This document shows positions 35,789-44,096 of a stretch of DNA of 64,000 nucleotides, piece by piece. Position numbers and translations under genes: made by a program. Origin of the DNA: an uncultured Bacteroidota bacterium. GTDB taxonomy: Bacteria; Bacteroidota; Bacteroidia; Flavobacteriales; Flavobacteriaceae. The stretch covers positions 62,001 to 126,000 of the forward strand of contig CABZKA010000001.1 in NCBI GenBank assembly GCA_902526165.1. The letters are read 5' to 3'. Position 1 is the first letter of the stretch, and each line of letters begins with the position of its first letter. The notes below the pieces were generated by a model. That model had not been told where the DNA came from. It did no database searches and saw nothing but the letters and a program-made list of their open reading frames with translations.

Positions 35789-36150
35789 ATATTTCAGGAA
35801 TAATAAAGTTAATAAGTGAAACAAAAGAGTATGGTTCTAACGGTTTTAAAAAAAGAGAACTTGTTATAACCACACAAGAACAATATCCTCAAAATATTAT
35901 GGTTGAATTTATCCAAGATCGATGTGAAATTCTTGATTCATTCTCAGTTGGAGATTTTGTAAAAATCGATATTAATTTGAGAGGAAGAGAGTGGGTAAAT
36001 AAAGATGGTGAAACAAAATATTTTAATTCAATTCAAGGTTGGAGAATTGAAAAGACTCAAAATCAAGTAGATAGAAATCTTCCCCCAATTCCTGAAGATA
36101 TCGACATTAAATCTGACGATTCATCGGATTCTGATGACTTGCCATTTTAA
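35785..36150 (+). CDS. DUF3127 protein with SSB-like acidic tip
   Basis: 121 residues of the DUF3127 family of Bacteroidota, whose function is not established. The start MNISGIIKLISETKEYGSNGFKKREL and the body FVKIDINLRGREW...FNSIQGWRIE look like a small OB-fold domain. The C-terminus SDSDDLPF is the same as the protein-docking tip of SSB in this window (24464-24901). A role in single-stranded nucleic acid binding or in docking to SSB partners is inferred. It is translationally coupled to the HIT gene and precedes aat by two bases. Confidence 0.8.
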   Translation: MNISGIIKLISETKEYGSNGFKKRELVITTQEQYPQNIMVEFIQDRCEILDSFSVGDFVKIDINLRGREWVNKDGETKYFNSIQGWRIEKTQNQVDRNLPPIPEDIDIKSDDSSDSDDLPF

Positions 36151-36152
36151 GT

Positions 36153-36788
36153 ATGTATGAGCTAGGAAATGATTACAAATTCCCTTCCCCAAAATTGGCA
36201 AGTAATGAAGGTATTGTTGCAATCGGTGGAGACCTAAACCCTTTAAGAATATTAGAAGCTTATAAAAATGGTATTTTCCCATGGTTTAATGATGATGAAA
36301 ATTTAATTTGGTGGAGTCCAGATCCAAGAATGGTACTTTTTCCTGAAAAAATCAAGCTTTCAAAAAGCTTTAGATCCTTTTTAAAAAAAAAAGAGTACCG
36401 TGTTAGTTTCAATGAAAATTTTGAAAGTGTTATTGAATCGTGTTCAAATATTAAAAGAGTTGGTCAAAATGGTACTTGGATTACAAGTGGATTAAAAAAA
36501 TCATTTATCAAACTTCATGAAATGGGACATGCCCATTCGGTCGAAGTATGGCATCAAAACGTAATTATTGGTGGGTTGTATGGGTTAGATTTAGGTAATA
36601 TTTTTTGTGGTGAAAGTATGTTTTCCACAAAACCAAATGCAAGTAAAGTTGCTTTGTATTCTTTGTGCAAAGAACTTAAGTCAAATTATTATAAGTTTAT
36701 TGACTGCCAAGTTCCATCAGAGCATTTAAGGAGTCTAGGTGCTGAGGAAATTTCAAGAAATAGTTTTCTAGAAAAATTAATTAATTAG
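36153..36788 (+). CDS. aat: Leucyl/phenylalanyl-tRNA-protein transferase
   Basis: 211 residues. Aat adds Leu or Phe from tRNA to proteins with N-terminal Arg or Lys, marking them for ClpAP degradation. Signature segments are GIVAIGGDLNPLRILEAYKNGIFPWFN, WWSPDPRMVLFP, HSVEVWH, IFCGESMFSTKPNASKVAL and IDCQVPSEHLRSLGA. Complete; its end overlaps truB, read from the other strand, by 8 bases. Confidence 0.95.
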   Translation: MYELGNDYKFPSPKLASNEGIVAIGGDLNPLRILEAYKNGIFPWFNDDENLIWWSPDPRMVLFPEKIKLSKSFRSFLKKKEYRVSFNENFESVIESCSNIKRVGQNGTWITSGLKKSFIKLHEMGHAHSVEVWHQNVIIGGLYGLDLGNIFCGESMFSTKPNASKVALYSLCKELKSNYYKFIDCQVPSEHLRSLGAEEISRNSFLEKLIN

Positions 36789-37473
36789 AGCATTTGAATT
36801 CATTAATACTAATTGATTTATTAATGTTGTAATCTCCAATTGAAAACCTTTCTAGGTGTTTTACAAATGCCCCTGAGTTAAGATTTTTTCCAAAATCGTT
36901 GGCAATTGTCCTTATGTAGGTCCCTTTTGAACAAGTAATTTTGAAATCGATTTCAGGAAAATTATTTTTTAATATACAGAATTCAAAAATATTAATTTTT
37001 CTTTTTTTTATATCAGTAATTTTCACTCCTTTTCTTGCAAAGTCATATAATTTGTTTCCTTTTTGTTTGATTGCTGAATATATGGGTGGCTCCTGATCCA
37101 ACTCACCTTTAAACATATCGATTGTCTGTAAAATATGATCATTATTTATATGTTCAATTCCATAAACCTGGTCAATATCTGTTTCAAGATCAAAAGAAGG
37201 TGTTGTGGCACCAAAATAAAAAGTGGTGTAGTAAGTTTTTTTTAATGCTTGAAGTTTCTCAATCTCTTTTGTTTTTTTTCCTGTACAAATTAGCAGTAAC
37301 CCTGTTGCTAAAGGATCTAGCGTACCTGCATGACCAACCTTAATTTTTTTTAATCTATATTTTTTTTTCATAAAAAATCTTATGGTTTTTACAACATCAA
37401 ATGATGACCAAAATAAGGGCTTGTAAATGGGAAGAATTAATCCTTCTTCAATTTTTTTGTTATCTATTAACAT
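36781..37473 (-). CDS. truB: tRNA pseudouridine(55) synthase
   Basis: 230 residues. TruB makes pseudouridine 55 in the T loop of tRNAs. The catalytic Asp is in VGHAGTLDPLATGLLLICTG (about residue 52); EPPIYSAIKQKG and CSKGTYIRTIANDFG follow. The C-terminal PUA domain is short or missing, as in other Bacteroidota versions. It is last in the ftsX - DUF3098 - uppP - truB operon and abuts uppP with no gap. Confidence 0.95.
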   Translation of the reverse strand: MLIDNKKIEEGLILPIYKPLFWSSFDVVKTIRFFMKKKYRLKKIKVGHAGTLDPLATGLLLICTGKKTKEIEKLQALKKTYYTTFYFGATTPSFDLETDIDQVYGIEHINNDHILQTIDMFKGELDQEPPIYSAIKQKGNKLYDFARKGVKITDIKKRKINIFEFCILKNNFPEIDFKITCSKGTYIRTIANDFGKNLNSGAFVKHLERFSIGDYNINKSISINEFKCSN

Positions 37474-38262
37474 TTATAAATTAAAAAAAATACAAATTAG
37501 ACCTACTGTCAGACAATAGATAGAAAAATATTTTAACTTACTTTTTTTCACTATAACAATCATCCATTTACAAGCAAAAATTCCAGAAATGAATGCACTT
37601 ATAAATCCGAAAAAATAAGAACTAAGAATTTCTTGATTAAAAATTATTTCATCAAAAATCATGATTTTTAAAAATGAACCAAATATCAAAGGTAAAACCA
37701 TTATAAATGAAAATTTAGCTGCTAATTCTCTATTGATTCCCAATATAACAGAGGAGCATATGGTTAATCCACTTCTGGAAATTCCAGGTAATATTGCTAA
37801 TGCTTGAGATAAGCCTACAAGGAAAGATTTTGGATAATTAAATTTATTTATAGTGCTTATTTTGAAATCGGATATAAATAAAATTATTGATGTAAATATC
37901 AACATTGATCCTACAAAAACTAAGTTGCCATCAAAAAAGTTCGATATTTTTTCCTCAAAAAGGAAACCAACAACCCCAGCTGGTATTATTGAAATTATAA
38001 TGAGTTTTAAAAAATGTGAATTTTCATCTTTTTTTAAATTAATTGTACTAATCAGGATTTTTTTTAAGTCTTTCCAAAATACTACAATAACACTGAAGCT
38101 TGTAGCTAAATGAAGTATTAAAGTGAAAAGAATATTATTAGTCAAACCAGTTTCATAAACTAAAAGGACTTTAAATATTTCAAGATGTCCACTTGATGAA
38201 ATTGGGAGGAACTCGGTCAGACCCTGAACTAAACCTAATAAGATTGACTTAAAAATCTCCAC
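37474..38262 (-). CDS. uppP: Undecaprenyl-diphosphatase
   Basis: 262 residues from a GTG start. UppP (BacA) recycles undecaprenyl pyrophosphate in the inner membrane, supplying the carrier for peptidoglycan. The catalytic motif GLVQGLTEFLPISSSGH is at residues 10-26 and the second, LPGISRSGLTICS, near residue 160. Seven to eight membrane segments. It directly abuts DUF3098 upstream and truB downstream. Confidence 0.94.
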   Translation of the reverse strand: MEIFKSILLGLVQGLTEFLPISSSGHLEIFKVLLVYETGLTNNILFTLILHLATSFSVIVVFWKDLKKILISTINLKKDENSHFLKLIIISIIPAGVVGFLFEEKISNFFDGNLVFVGSMLIFTSIILFISDFKISTINKFNYPKSFLVGLSQALAILPGISRSGLTICSSVILGINRELAAKFSFIMVLPLIFGSFLKIMIFDEIIFNQEILSSYFFGFISAFISGIFACKWMIVIVKKSKLKYFSIYCLTVGLICIFFNL

Positions 38263-38493
38263 TTAATTAGGATTTCTCATAATTGCAAATACTTCAATTA
38301 TAAACCCAAATACAACTAGAATTGGCGCAACTCTAATTCTTCTAAAATTATAAATTTCATCATTGAAAATATTTGGATCCTCAGATCCTCCCCCAGACAT
38401 TAAAAAAAATCCAAGGGTTATAAATATTAAGCCTAAAAGCATTAATTGGTAATTTTTTTTTCCAAAAACCATTTTTCTTTTTTCTTTTTTCAT
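38263..38493 (-). CDS. DUF3098 small membrane protein
   Basis: 76 residues from ATG 38493, which shares its A with the ftsX TGA. Two membrane helices (about 15-33 and 55-72) separated by GGGSEDPNIFNDEIYNFRRIR. DUF3098 occurs between ftsX and uppP in Bacteroidota; its function is not known. A link to cell-envelope growth is suggested by its fixed neighbours only. Confidence 0.8.
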   Translation of the reverse strand: MKKEKRKMVFGKKNYQLMLLGLIFITLGFFLMSGGGSEDPNIFNDEIYNFRRIRVAPILVVFGFIIEVFAIMRNPN

Positions 38494-39356
38494 CAATATA
38501 ATTTGTCAATTTTTGAATTTAAAAACCTATTGGTTATTAATGTTGTTGAAATGAAAGATATTAATAAGCTAAATAATAATGATACAGAAAATGAAATAAT
38601 TAAGGAACTTCGGATTTGGTAGATATTAATTTCAAAAATATTATTTGAAAAGTAGAATAAAATCAAGAGAATGATCAAACTTGATATCATAGATGCTACA
38701 ATTACAAAAACTATTTGATTTTTAATTACAGGCCACATAATAAAACTTTTTTTTGCCCCAACAAGTTGCATTGTTTTGATATTGAGTCTGTTTGAGTAGA
38801 GTGAGAGTCGTATGGTATTATTTATTAATATAAGTGATATTATCATGAATAAGCAACCAAGAATAATTGTAATTCTTTTAAGCTTTTCAAAATTAGAGTT
38901 GATTAAAAAAATTAATGGTGCATCATAAGTTACCTCGCTTATAAAATCTTCATTATTTAGTTGCTTAACTATTTCATCTATATTGAATGAGTTAATGTGC
39001 TCTGAATAGAAAAAAATATCAAATGAGTCCAGAAGCGGATTATAACCTAAAAATTCCAAAAAATCCTCTCCTATATCATTACTTAAATTTTCTGCAGCTT
39101 CATCATTTGTAATAAAATCAAATGACTTTATTTTCTCATTAATTTTTAATTTTTTTTCAAATTGAGTAAACTCTATTGTTGTGATATTTTCTTTTAAAAA
39201 AACTACTACTGGAATTCTTTCCTTTAAATCATTGATAATTTTTTCAGAATTTGAGATTATCACAAGGAATGATGATAAAAAAAATATCACAACAGTAGTA
39301 CTAACTATAACTAATAGATAGTTAGAGAAGATTTTACTATTTGAGGTTTTTTTCAA
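38493..39356 (-). CDS. ftsX: Cell division protein FtsX
   Basis: 287 residues from TTG 39356. FtsX is the membrane part of the FtsEX complex that controls peptidoglycan hydrolases at the septum. One N-terminal membrane helix (about 12-35), a periplasmic domain (KIKSFDFITNDEAAENL, GYNPLLDSFDIFF), then three helices with the FtsX/MacB permease segment LNIKTMQLVGAKKSFIMWPV. ftsE is not in the window, as is common in Bacteroidota. It starts the operon that ends with truB and is divergent from leuS. Confidence 0.9.
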   Translation of the reverse strand: MKKTSNSKIFSNYLLVIVSTTVVIFFLSSFLVIISNSEKIINDLKERIPVVVFLKENITTIEFTQFEKKLKINEKIKSFDFITNDEAAENLSNDIGEDFLEFLGYNPLLDSFDIFFYSEHINSFNIDEIVKQLNNEDFISEVTYDAPLIFLINSNFEKLKRITIILGCLFMIISLILINNTIRLSLYSNRLNIKTMQLVGAKKSFIMWPVIKNQIVFVIVASMISSLIILLILFYFSNNIFEINIYQIRSSLIISFSVSLLFSLLISFISTTLITNRFLNSKIDKLY

Positions 39357-39455
39357 TTGATTTTTTTATAAAATTAATAAAGGTTTGTCATTTAAGTTCA
39401 ATTATAACTTTTTTGTTGTCAAACAATAGTATTATTTTTATCACATTATTATCGA

Positions 39456-42146
39456 ATGATATACGATTTCAAATCTATAGAACGTAAATGGCAAAATTAC
39501 TGGTCTAAAAATAAGACTTTCAAAACTGCGATTGACGAAAATATGCCCAAATATTATGTTTTGGATATGTTTCCTTACCCAAGTGGATCTGGTCTTCATG
39601 TTGGTCATCCACTAGGTTACATTGCTTCAGATATAATATCTAGATTTAAAAGAAAAAAAGGCTTCAATGTTTTGCATCCAATGGGTTTTGATTCATTTGG
39701 TCTTCCTGCTGAGCAATATGCCATTAAAACAGGAAAGCACCCTAAGTTAACAACGGATAAAAATATTAAGAGATTTAAAAACCAACTTAATAAACTAGGA
39801 CTTTCTTATGATTGGGATCGCGAGATAAAGACAAGTGATTCAAATTATTATAAGTGGACTCAATGGATTTTTTTAAAACTTTATAATTCCTTTTTTGACG
39901 AATCCGTTAACAAGGCCAAAAATATTTCTGAATTAAAAATTCCAGAAAAACTGAATGATCAAGAAAAAATTCAATACATAGATTCGAAAAGGCTTGCATA
40001 TTTGGACAATGTAGATGTAAATTGGTGTGAAGAGTTAGGTACTGTACTTTCAAATGAGGAAGTAATTGGAGGTTTGAGTGAGAGAGGTGGTCATCCTGTT
40101 ATAAGAAAACCAATGCGACAATGGGTAATGAGAATAACTGCATATGCCTCTCGACTTTTAGATGATTTAGAATTATTAGATTGGCCAGAATCTATAAAAT
40201 TATCCCAAAAAAATTGGATAGGTAAATCTGAGGGAGCAAAGATCAGATTTACAATAAATAAGAATTCATATGTTGATGTTTTTACTACTCGACCTGATAC
40301 AATCTATGGGGCTACATATCTTGTTTTAGCTCCCGAAAATGAATTATCAATTAAGTTAGCTACAACAGAAAATAGAAATATTGTTGAAAATTATATATTA
40401 AAATCTTCTCAAAAAAGTGATTTAGAGAGGCAAGAAAATATAAAAGATAAAACAGGTGTGTTTACAGGTTCATACGCAATAAACCCCATATCAAAAGAGA
40501 AAATTCCAATTTGGATTGCTGATTATGTTTTGTCTGGCTATGGAACTGGGGCAGTCATGGCTGTTCCTGGTCATGACGAAAGAGATTTTGAATTTGCTGA
40601 AAAGTTTAATTTAAAAATTCTGTCAGTCGTAAGTGGAGGAAAAGAGGGTGAATGCTATACTGGAGACGGAAAAATTATAAACTCAGAAAAATATAATGGA
40701 TTGGATAATCAAAAATTTAAAAAGGTTGTTTGCGAACTTTTAGAGGATTTGGAGTTGGGTAAAAAAAGTATTAACTATAAATTGAGGGATTGGATTTTTA
40801 CCAGACAAAGATACTGGGGAGAGCCAATACCGATCATGTATCATGGTAATATAAAAGTTCCTTTAAGCGATACGGATTTACCACTCATACTTCCCGATGT
40901 TGAATCTTTTAAACCCACTGGTGATGGCTCATCGCCTTTATCCAGAAATAAATCATGGAAAAATATTCTATTAAATGGAAAAAAATTTGAAAGAGAAACC
41001 AATACAATGCCTCAATGGGCTGGATCCTGTTGGTATTTTCTAAGATTTTTAGATCCAACTAATGGTAATTCATTTGCAAATAAAAATAAAATTGATTATT
41101 GGATGCCTGTGGATGTATATATCGGGGGAGCTGAACACGCTGTGTTGCATTTATTATATTCGAGATTTTGGCATAAAGTTCTGTATGATTTAGGGTTCGT
41201 CTCTGGGCCTGAACCATTCAAAAAACTTGTGAATCAAGGAATGATTCTGGGAAACAGTGCATTCATTTATAGAATAAAGAATACTAACACCTATGTTTCA
41301 TATGATTTAATAAAAAAACATGATGTTCAAAAAATTAATGTAGATATTGATTTATTGATTAATAATAATGAACTCAATTTAGAAAAACTTAAAAATTCTG
41401 ATATTAGATTTAAAAATGCAGAATATAAATTCAATGAAAAGTTTACTGTTAGCAGAGAGATTGAAAAAATGTCCAAATCAAAATTTAACGTTGTAAGTCC
41501 AGATAAAATTTGTGAAAAATATGGTGCAGATACATTGAGAATGTATGAGATGTTTTTAGGCCCAATTGAGCAATCTAAACCTTGGAATACAGCAGGTATT
41601 TCAGGTGTTCATAATTTTCTCAAAAAGTTTTGGAGCCTATATCACGATCAAAGTGGATTTTGTATTTCATATTCCAAACCAGATCAAAACTCATTAAAAA
41701 TTTTACATAAAACAATCAAAAAAGTGAATTTAGATATAGAAAAATTTTCATTCAATACATGTGTCAGTGCTTTTATGATTTGTGTTAATGAGCTGTCTTC
41801 AATAAATGAAAAATCTTTTGAGGTTCTTAAAGACTTGTGTATATTAATGTCACCATTTGCTCCTCACATTTGTGAGGAAATTTGGTCTAAATTTGGAGAG
41901 TCAAATTCAATATCAAATCAAAATTTCCCTACACATAACGAACTAATTCTTGTTGAGGATGAGTTTGAGTATCCAATTTCCTTCAATGGGAAGTTGAGGT
42001 TAAAAATGATTTTTAAATTGGATTGTGAATACCAAGATATAGAAAAAGAACTATCTCAAAATGAAAAAGTGAATAGCTATTTGAGTGGAAAAAAAATCAA
42101 GAAAATAATTTTTGTCAAAAGTAAAATAATCAATATTGTTTTTTAG
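39456..42146 (+). CDS. leuS: Leucyl-tRNA synthetase
   Basis: 896 residues, full length. It charges tRNA-Leu. The HIGH-type motif reads PYPSGSGLHVGHPLGY near residue 40; the editing (CP1) domain contains VFTTRPDTIYGATYLVLAPE and GYGTGAVMAVPGHDERD; KMSKS occurs as IEKMSKSKFNVV near residue 675. The anticodon-binding domain ends with CEEIWSKFG. A 40-residue Leu-tRNA-specific insert before KMSKS (YVSYDLIKKHDVQKINVD) is the Bacteroidota form. Its stop shares bases with the convergent lpxB stop. Confidence 0.97.
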   Translation: MIYDFKSIERKWQNYWSKNKTFKTAIDENMPKYYVLDMFPYPSGSGLHVGHPLGYIASDIISRFKRKKGFNVLHPMGFDSFGLPAEQYAIKTGKHPKLTTDKNIKRFKNQLNKLGLSYDWDREIKTSDSNYYKWTQWIFLKLYNSFFDESVNKAKNISELKIPEKLNDQEKIQYIDSKRLAYLDNVDVNWCEELGTVLSNEEVIGGLSERGGHPVIRKPMRQWVMRITAYASRLLDDLELLDWPESIKLSQKNWIGKSEGAKIRFTINKNSYVDVFTTRPDTIYGATYLVLAPENELSIKLATTENRNIVENYILKSSQKSDLERQENIKDKTGVFTGSYAINPISKEKIPIWIADYVLSGYGTGAVMAVPGHDERDFEFAEKFNLKILSVVSGGKEGECYTGDGKIINSEKYNGLDNQKFKKVVCELLEDLELGKKSINYKLRDWIFTRQRYWGEPIPIMYHGNIKVPLSDTDLPLILPDVESFKPTGDGSSPLSRNKSWKNILLNGKKFERETNTMPQWAGSCWYFLRFLDPTNGNSFANKNKIDYWMPVDVYIGGAEHAVLHLLYSRFWHKVLYDLGFVSGPEPFKKLVNQGMILGNSAFIYRIKNTNTYVSYDLIKKHDVQKINVDIDLLINNNELNLEKLKNSDIRFKNAEYKFNEKFTVSREIEKMSKSKFNVVSPDKICEKYGADTLRMYEMFLGPIEQSKPWNTAGISGVHNFLKKFWSLYHDQSGFCISYSKPDQNSLKILHKTIKKVNLDIEKFSFNTCVSAFMICVNELSSINEKSFEVLKDLCILMSPFAPHICEEIWSKFGESNSISNQNFPTHNELILVEDEFEYPISFNGKLRLKMIFKLDCEYQDIEKELSQNEKVNSYLSGKKIKKIIFVKSKIINIVF

Positions 42147-43231
42147 TTTTTTTGAATGTGAGTAATAATTTTCTCTGTTGCGTTATCATTTCCCATAATC
42201 TTTCTCAACTCTTTGTAATCATCTTTGATTTTTCCAGAATTATTTAATAGTGTATCCAATTCTTTTTCAATTTTTATGGAATTTACATTGTTTTGTACAA
42301 GTTCTTTTACAATTTCCTTTCCCATAATAATATTCACTAATGAAATAAATTTGATTTTTATAAAAAACTTCGCTATAAAATAATTGAAAAAGCTTGTTCT
42401 ATAACATACAATTTGTGGAACATTAAAAAGAGCGGTCTCTAATGTAGCAGTTCCACTTGCTACAATTGAACAAACAGATGAATTTAAGAGTTGATAGGTT
42501 TTATTAAATACAACTTCGGTATTTTTGTTTCCTTTCATTAGTCTCTTATAAAAATTTTTTTCAATATGAGAAACACCTGCTATAATAAATTTATGCTCAG
42601 GAAACTTATTAGCTGCATTAAGTATATCTTTTAGAATTTTTTTTATTTCTTGCTTCCTGCTTCCAGGTAATATGGATATTATAGGTTTTTTTGATTTAAA
42701 TTTTAATTTCTTATTATTTAAAAATTCATCAATATTATTTAGTACAGGGTTTCCAAAGTAGTTGACTTTGTAGTTATGTTTCGTTTTAAAAAATTCCTTT
42801 TCAAAAGGAAGGATTACATAAAGTTCATCAACATATTTTTTTAATATTTCGACTCTATTTTCTTTCCATGCCCAAACCTGAGGGCTTATGTAGTAATAAG
42901 TTTTAAATCCTTGTTGTTTTGCCCACTTAGCAATTCTCAAATTATGACCTGGATAATCGATAAAAATTATTTTATCTGGATTGTAAGATTTAATATCTTT
43001 TTTACAAAAAGATAGATTTTTAATAACAGTAAAAAAATTAATTAGAACCTCATAAAAACCCATAAACGCCAATTCATCTAAACTCTTGACAACTAGACCT
43101 CCAGCTTTTGACATAAGTTCACCACCCCATAATCTAAATTCTGAATTTGGATCACTTTTTTTAATTTCTTCTATTAGTTTAGAGCCATGAAGATCACCAG
43201 ATGCCTCACCAGCGATAATATAATATTTCAT
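42143..43231 (-). CDS. lpxB: Lipid-A-disaccharide synthase
   Basis: 362 residues. LpxB joins UDP-diacylglucosamine and lipid X to form the lipid A disaccharide at the inner membrane. The start YYIIAGEASGDLHGSKLI is diagnostic; YYISPQVWAWKENRV and ISILPGSRKQEIKK follow, then ASGTATLETALFNVPQIVCYR. It follows surE without a gap, the usual surE-lpxB order of Bacteroidota. Confidence 0.95.
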   Translation of the reverse strand: MKYYIIAGEASGDLHGSKLIEEIKKSDPNSEFRLWGGELMSKAGGLVVKSLDELAFMGFYEVLINFFTVIKNLSFCKKDIKSYNPDKIIFIDYPGHNLRIAKWAKQQGFKTYYYISPQVWAWKENRVEILKKYVDELYVILPFEKEFFKTKHNYKVNYFGNPVLNNIDEFLNNKKLKFKSKKPIISILPGSRKQEIKKILKDILNAANKFPEHKFIIAGVSHIEKNFYKRLMKGNKNTEVVFNKTYQLLNSSVCSIVASGTATLETALFNVPQIVCYRTSFFNYFIAKFFIKIKFISLVNIIMGKEIVKELVQNNVNSIKIEKELDTLLNNSGKIKDDYKELRKIMGNDNATEKIITHIQKN

Positions 43232-44005
43232 TTAAAAATTCCAAGTTTGTAAATTTTTTAAAACTGAATAATTAGTTAAATCATAAGTGATAGGTACAAT
43301 TGAAATATATCCATTTTTTAATGCCCATTCATCAGACTCTTTTGAATTATCATTATTTATAAATTCGCCTGTTAGCCAATAATATTCTCTACCTTGAGGG
43401 TTAGTCCTTTTATCAAATTTTTCAACCCAATGGGCTTTTGCTTGATTACAAACTTTAATTCCTTTAATTTCTTTTTCATTCAATTTTGGGAAATTAACAT
43501 TAAGTGAAGTACCATTTGGTATACCATTTTTTAGAGATTTTAGTGTAATTTCTTTAATATAATTTTTTATATGATTAAAATCTGCTTTCCAGCTATAATC
43601 AAGTAATGAAAATCCAATTGCAGGAACACCCTCAATTGAAGCTTCAATAGCAGCACTCATTGTTCCCGAGTAAATAACATTAATTGAGGCATTAGATCCA
43701 TGATTTATCCCTGATACACATAGGTCTGGCTTTTTTTTCAAAATTTCATTAATACCAAGTTTTATACAGTCAGCTGGGGTGCCTGAACATGAGTATTCTT
43801 TTTGAGGACCAGAGTCTATATTCACCTTTTGACAGTGTAATGTTGAGTTGATTGTTATGGCGTGCCCCATTGCAGATTGAGGACTATCAGGTGCTATAAC
43901 AACAACGTCCCCAATTTCATTCATTACCTGGATTAGAGATCTAATTCCTGGTGCTGTTATTCCATCATCGTTAGTTACTAAGATTAATGGTCTTTTTTTA
44001 TCCAA
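43232..44005 (-). CDS. surE: 5'/3'-nucleotidase SurE
   Basis: 257 residues from TTG 44005 (MDKKRPLILVTNDDGITAPG). A TTG at 44023 would add six residues but lies inside the -7 element at 44021-44028, so the inner TTG is preferred. SurE dephosphorylates nucleoside monophosphates. The metal-binding LVTNDDGITAPG is followed by APDSPQSAMGHAITIN, SGTPADCIKLG and VSGINHGSNASINVIYSGTMSAAIE. Operon with lpxB; divergent from the prc-type protease. Confidence 0.93.
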   Translation of the reverse strand: MDKKRPLILVTNDDGITAPGIRSLIQVMNEIGDVVVIAPDSPQSAMGHAITINSTLHCQKVNIDSGPQKEYSCSGTPADCIKLGINEILKKKPDLCVSGINHGSNASINVIYSGTMSAAIEASIEGVPAIGFSLLDYSWKADFNHIKNYIKEITLKSLKNGIPNGTSLNVNFPKLNEKEIKGIKVCNQAKAHWVEKFDKRTNPQGREYYWLTGEFINNDNSKESDEWALKNGYISIVPITYDLTNYSVLKNLQTWNF

Positions 44006-44020
44006 TGGTCTAATTTTTGA

Positions 44021-44028
44021 CAAAAGTA
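44021..44028 (-). promoter_or_regulatory. -7 promoter element of surE-lpxB
   Basis: TACTTTTG on the minus strand, exact match to TAnnTTTG; start near 44017 gives a leader of about 12 bases to TTG 44005. Confidence 0.5.
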
Positions 44029-44096
44029 AATAAAAGAAGATATATTCACATTGAGTTTGTGTATATAAACATCAAATACTTATATTTAAATCTGAT

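Noticed and set aside
39357..39455. TTGTT-GTCA-AACAA hairpin between ftsX and leuS as a T-box or attenuator for leuS
   Set aside because: Only a five-base stem with no T-run and no T-box signature; leuS in Bacteroidota is not known to use one.
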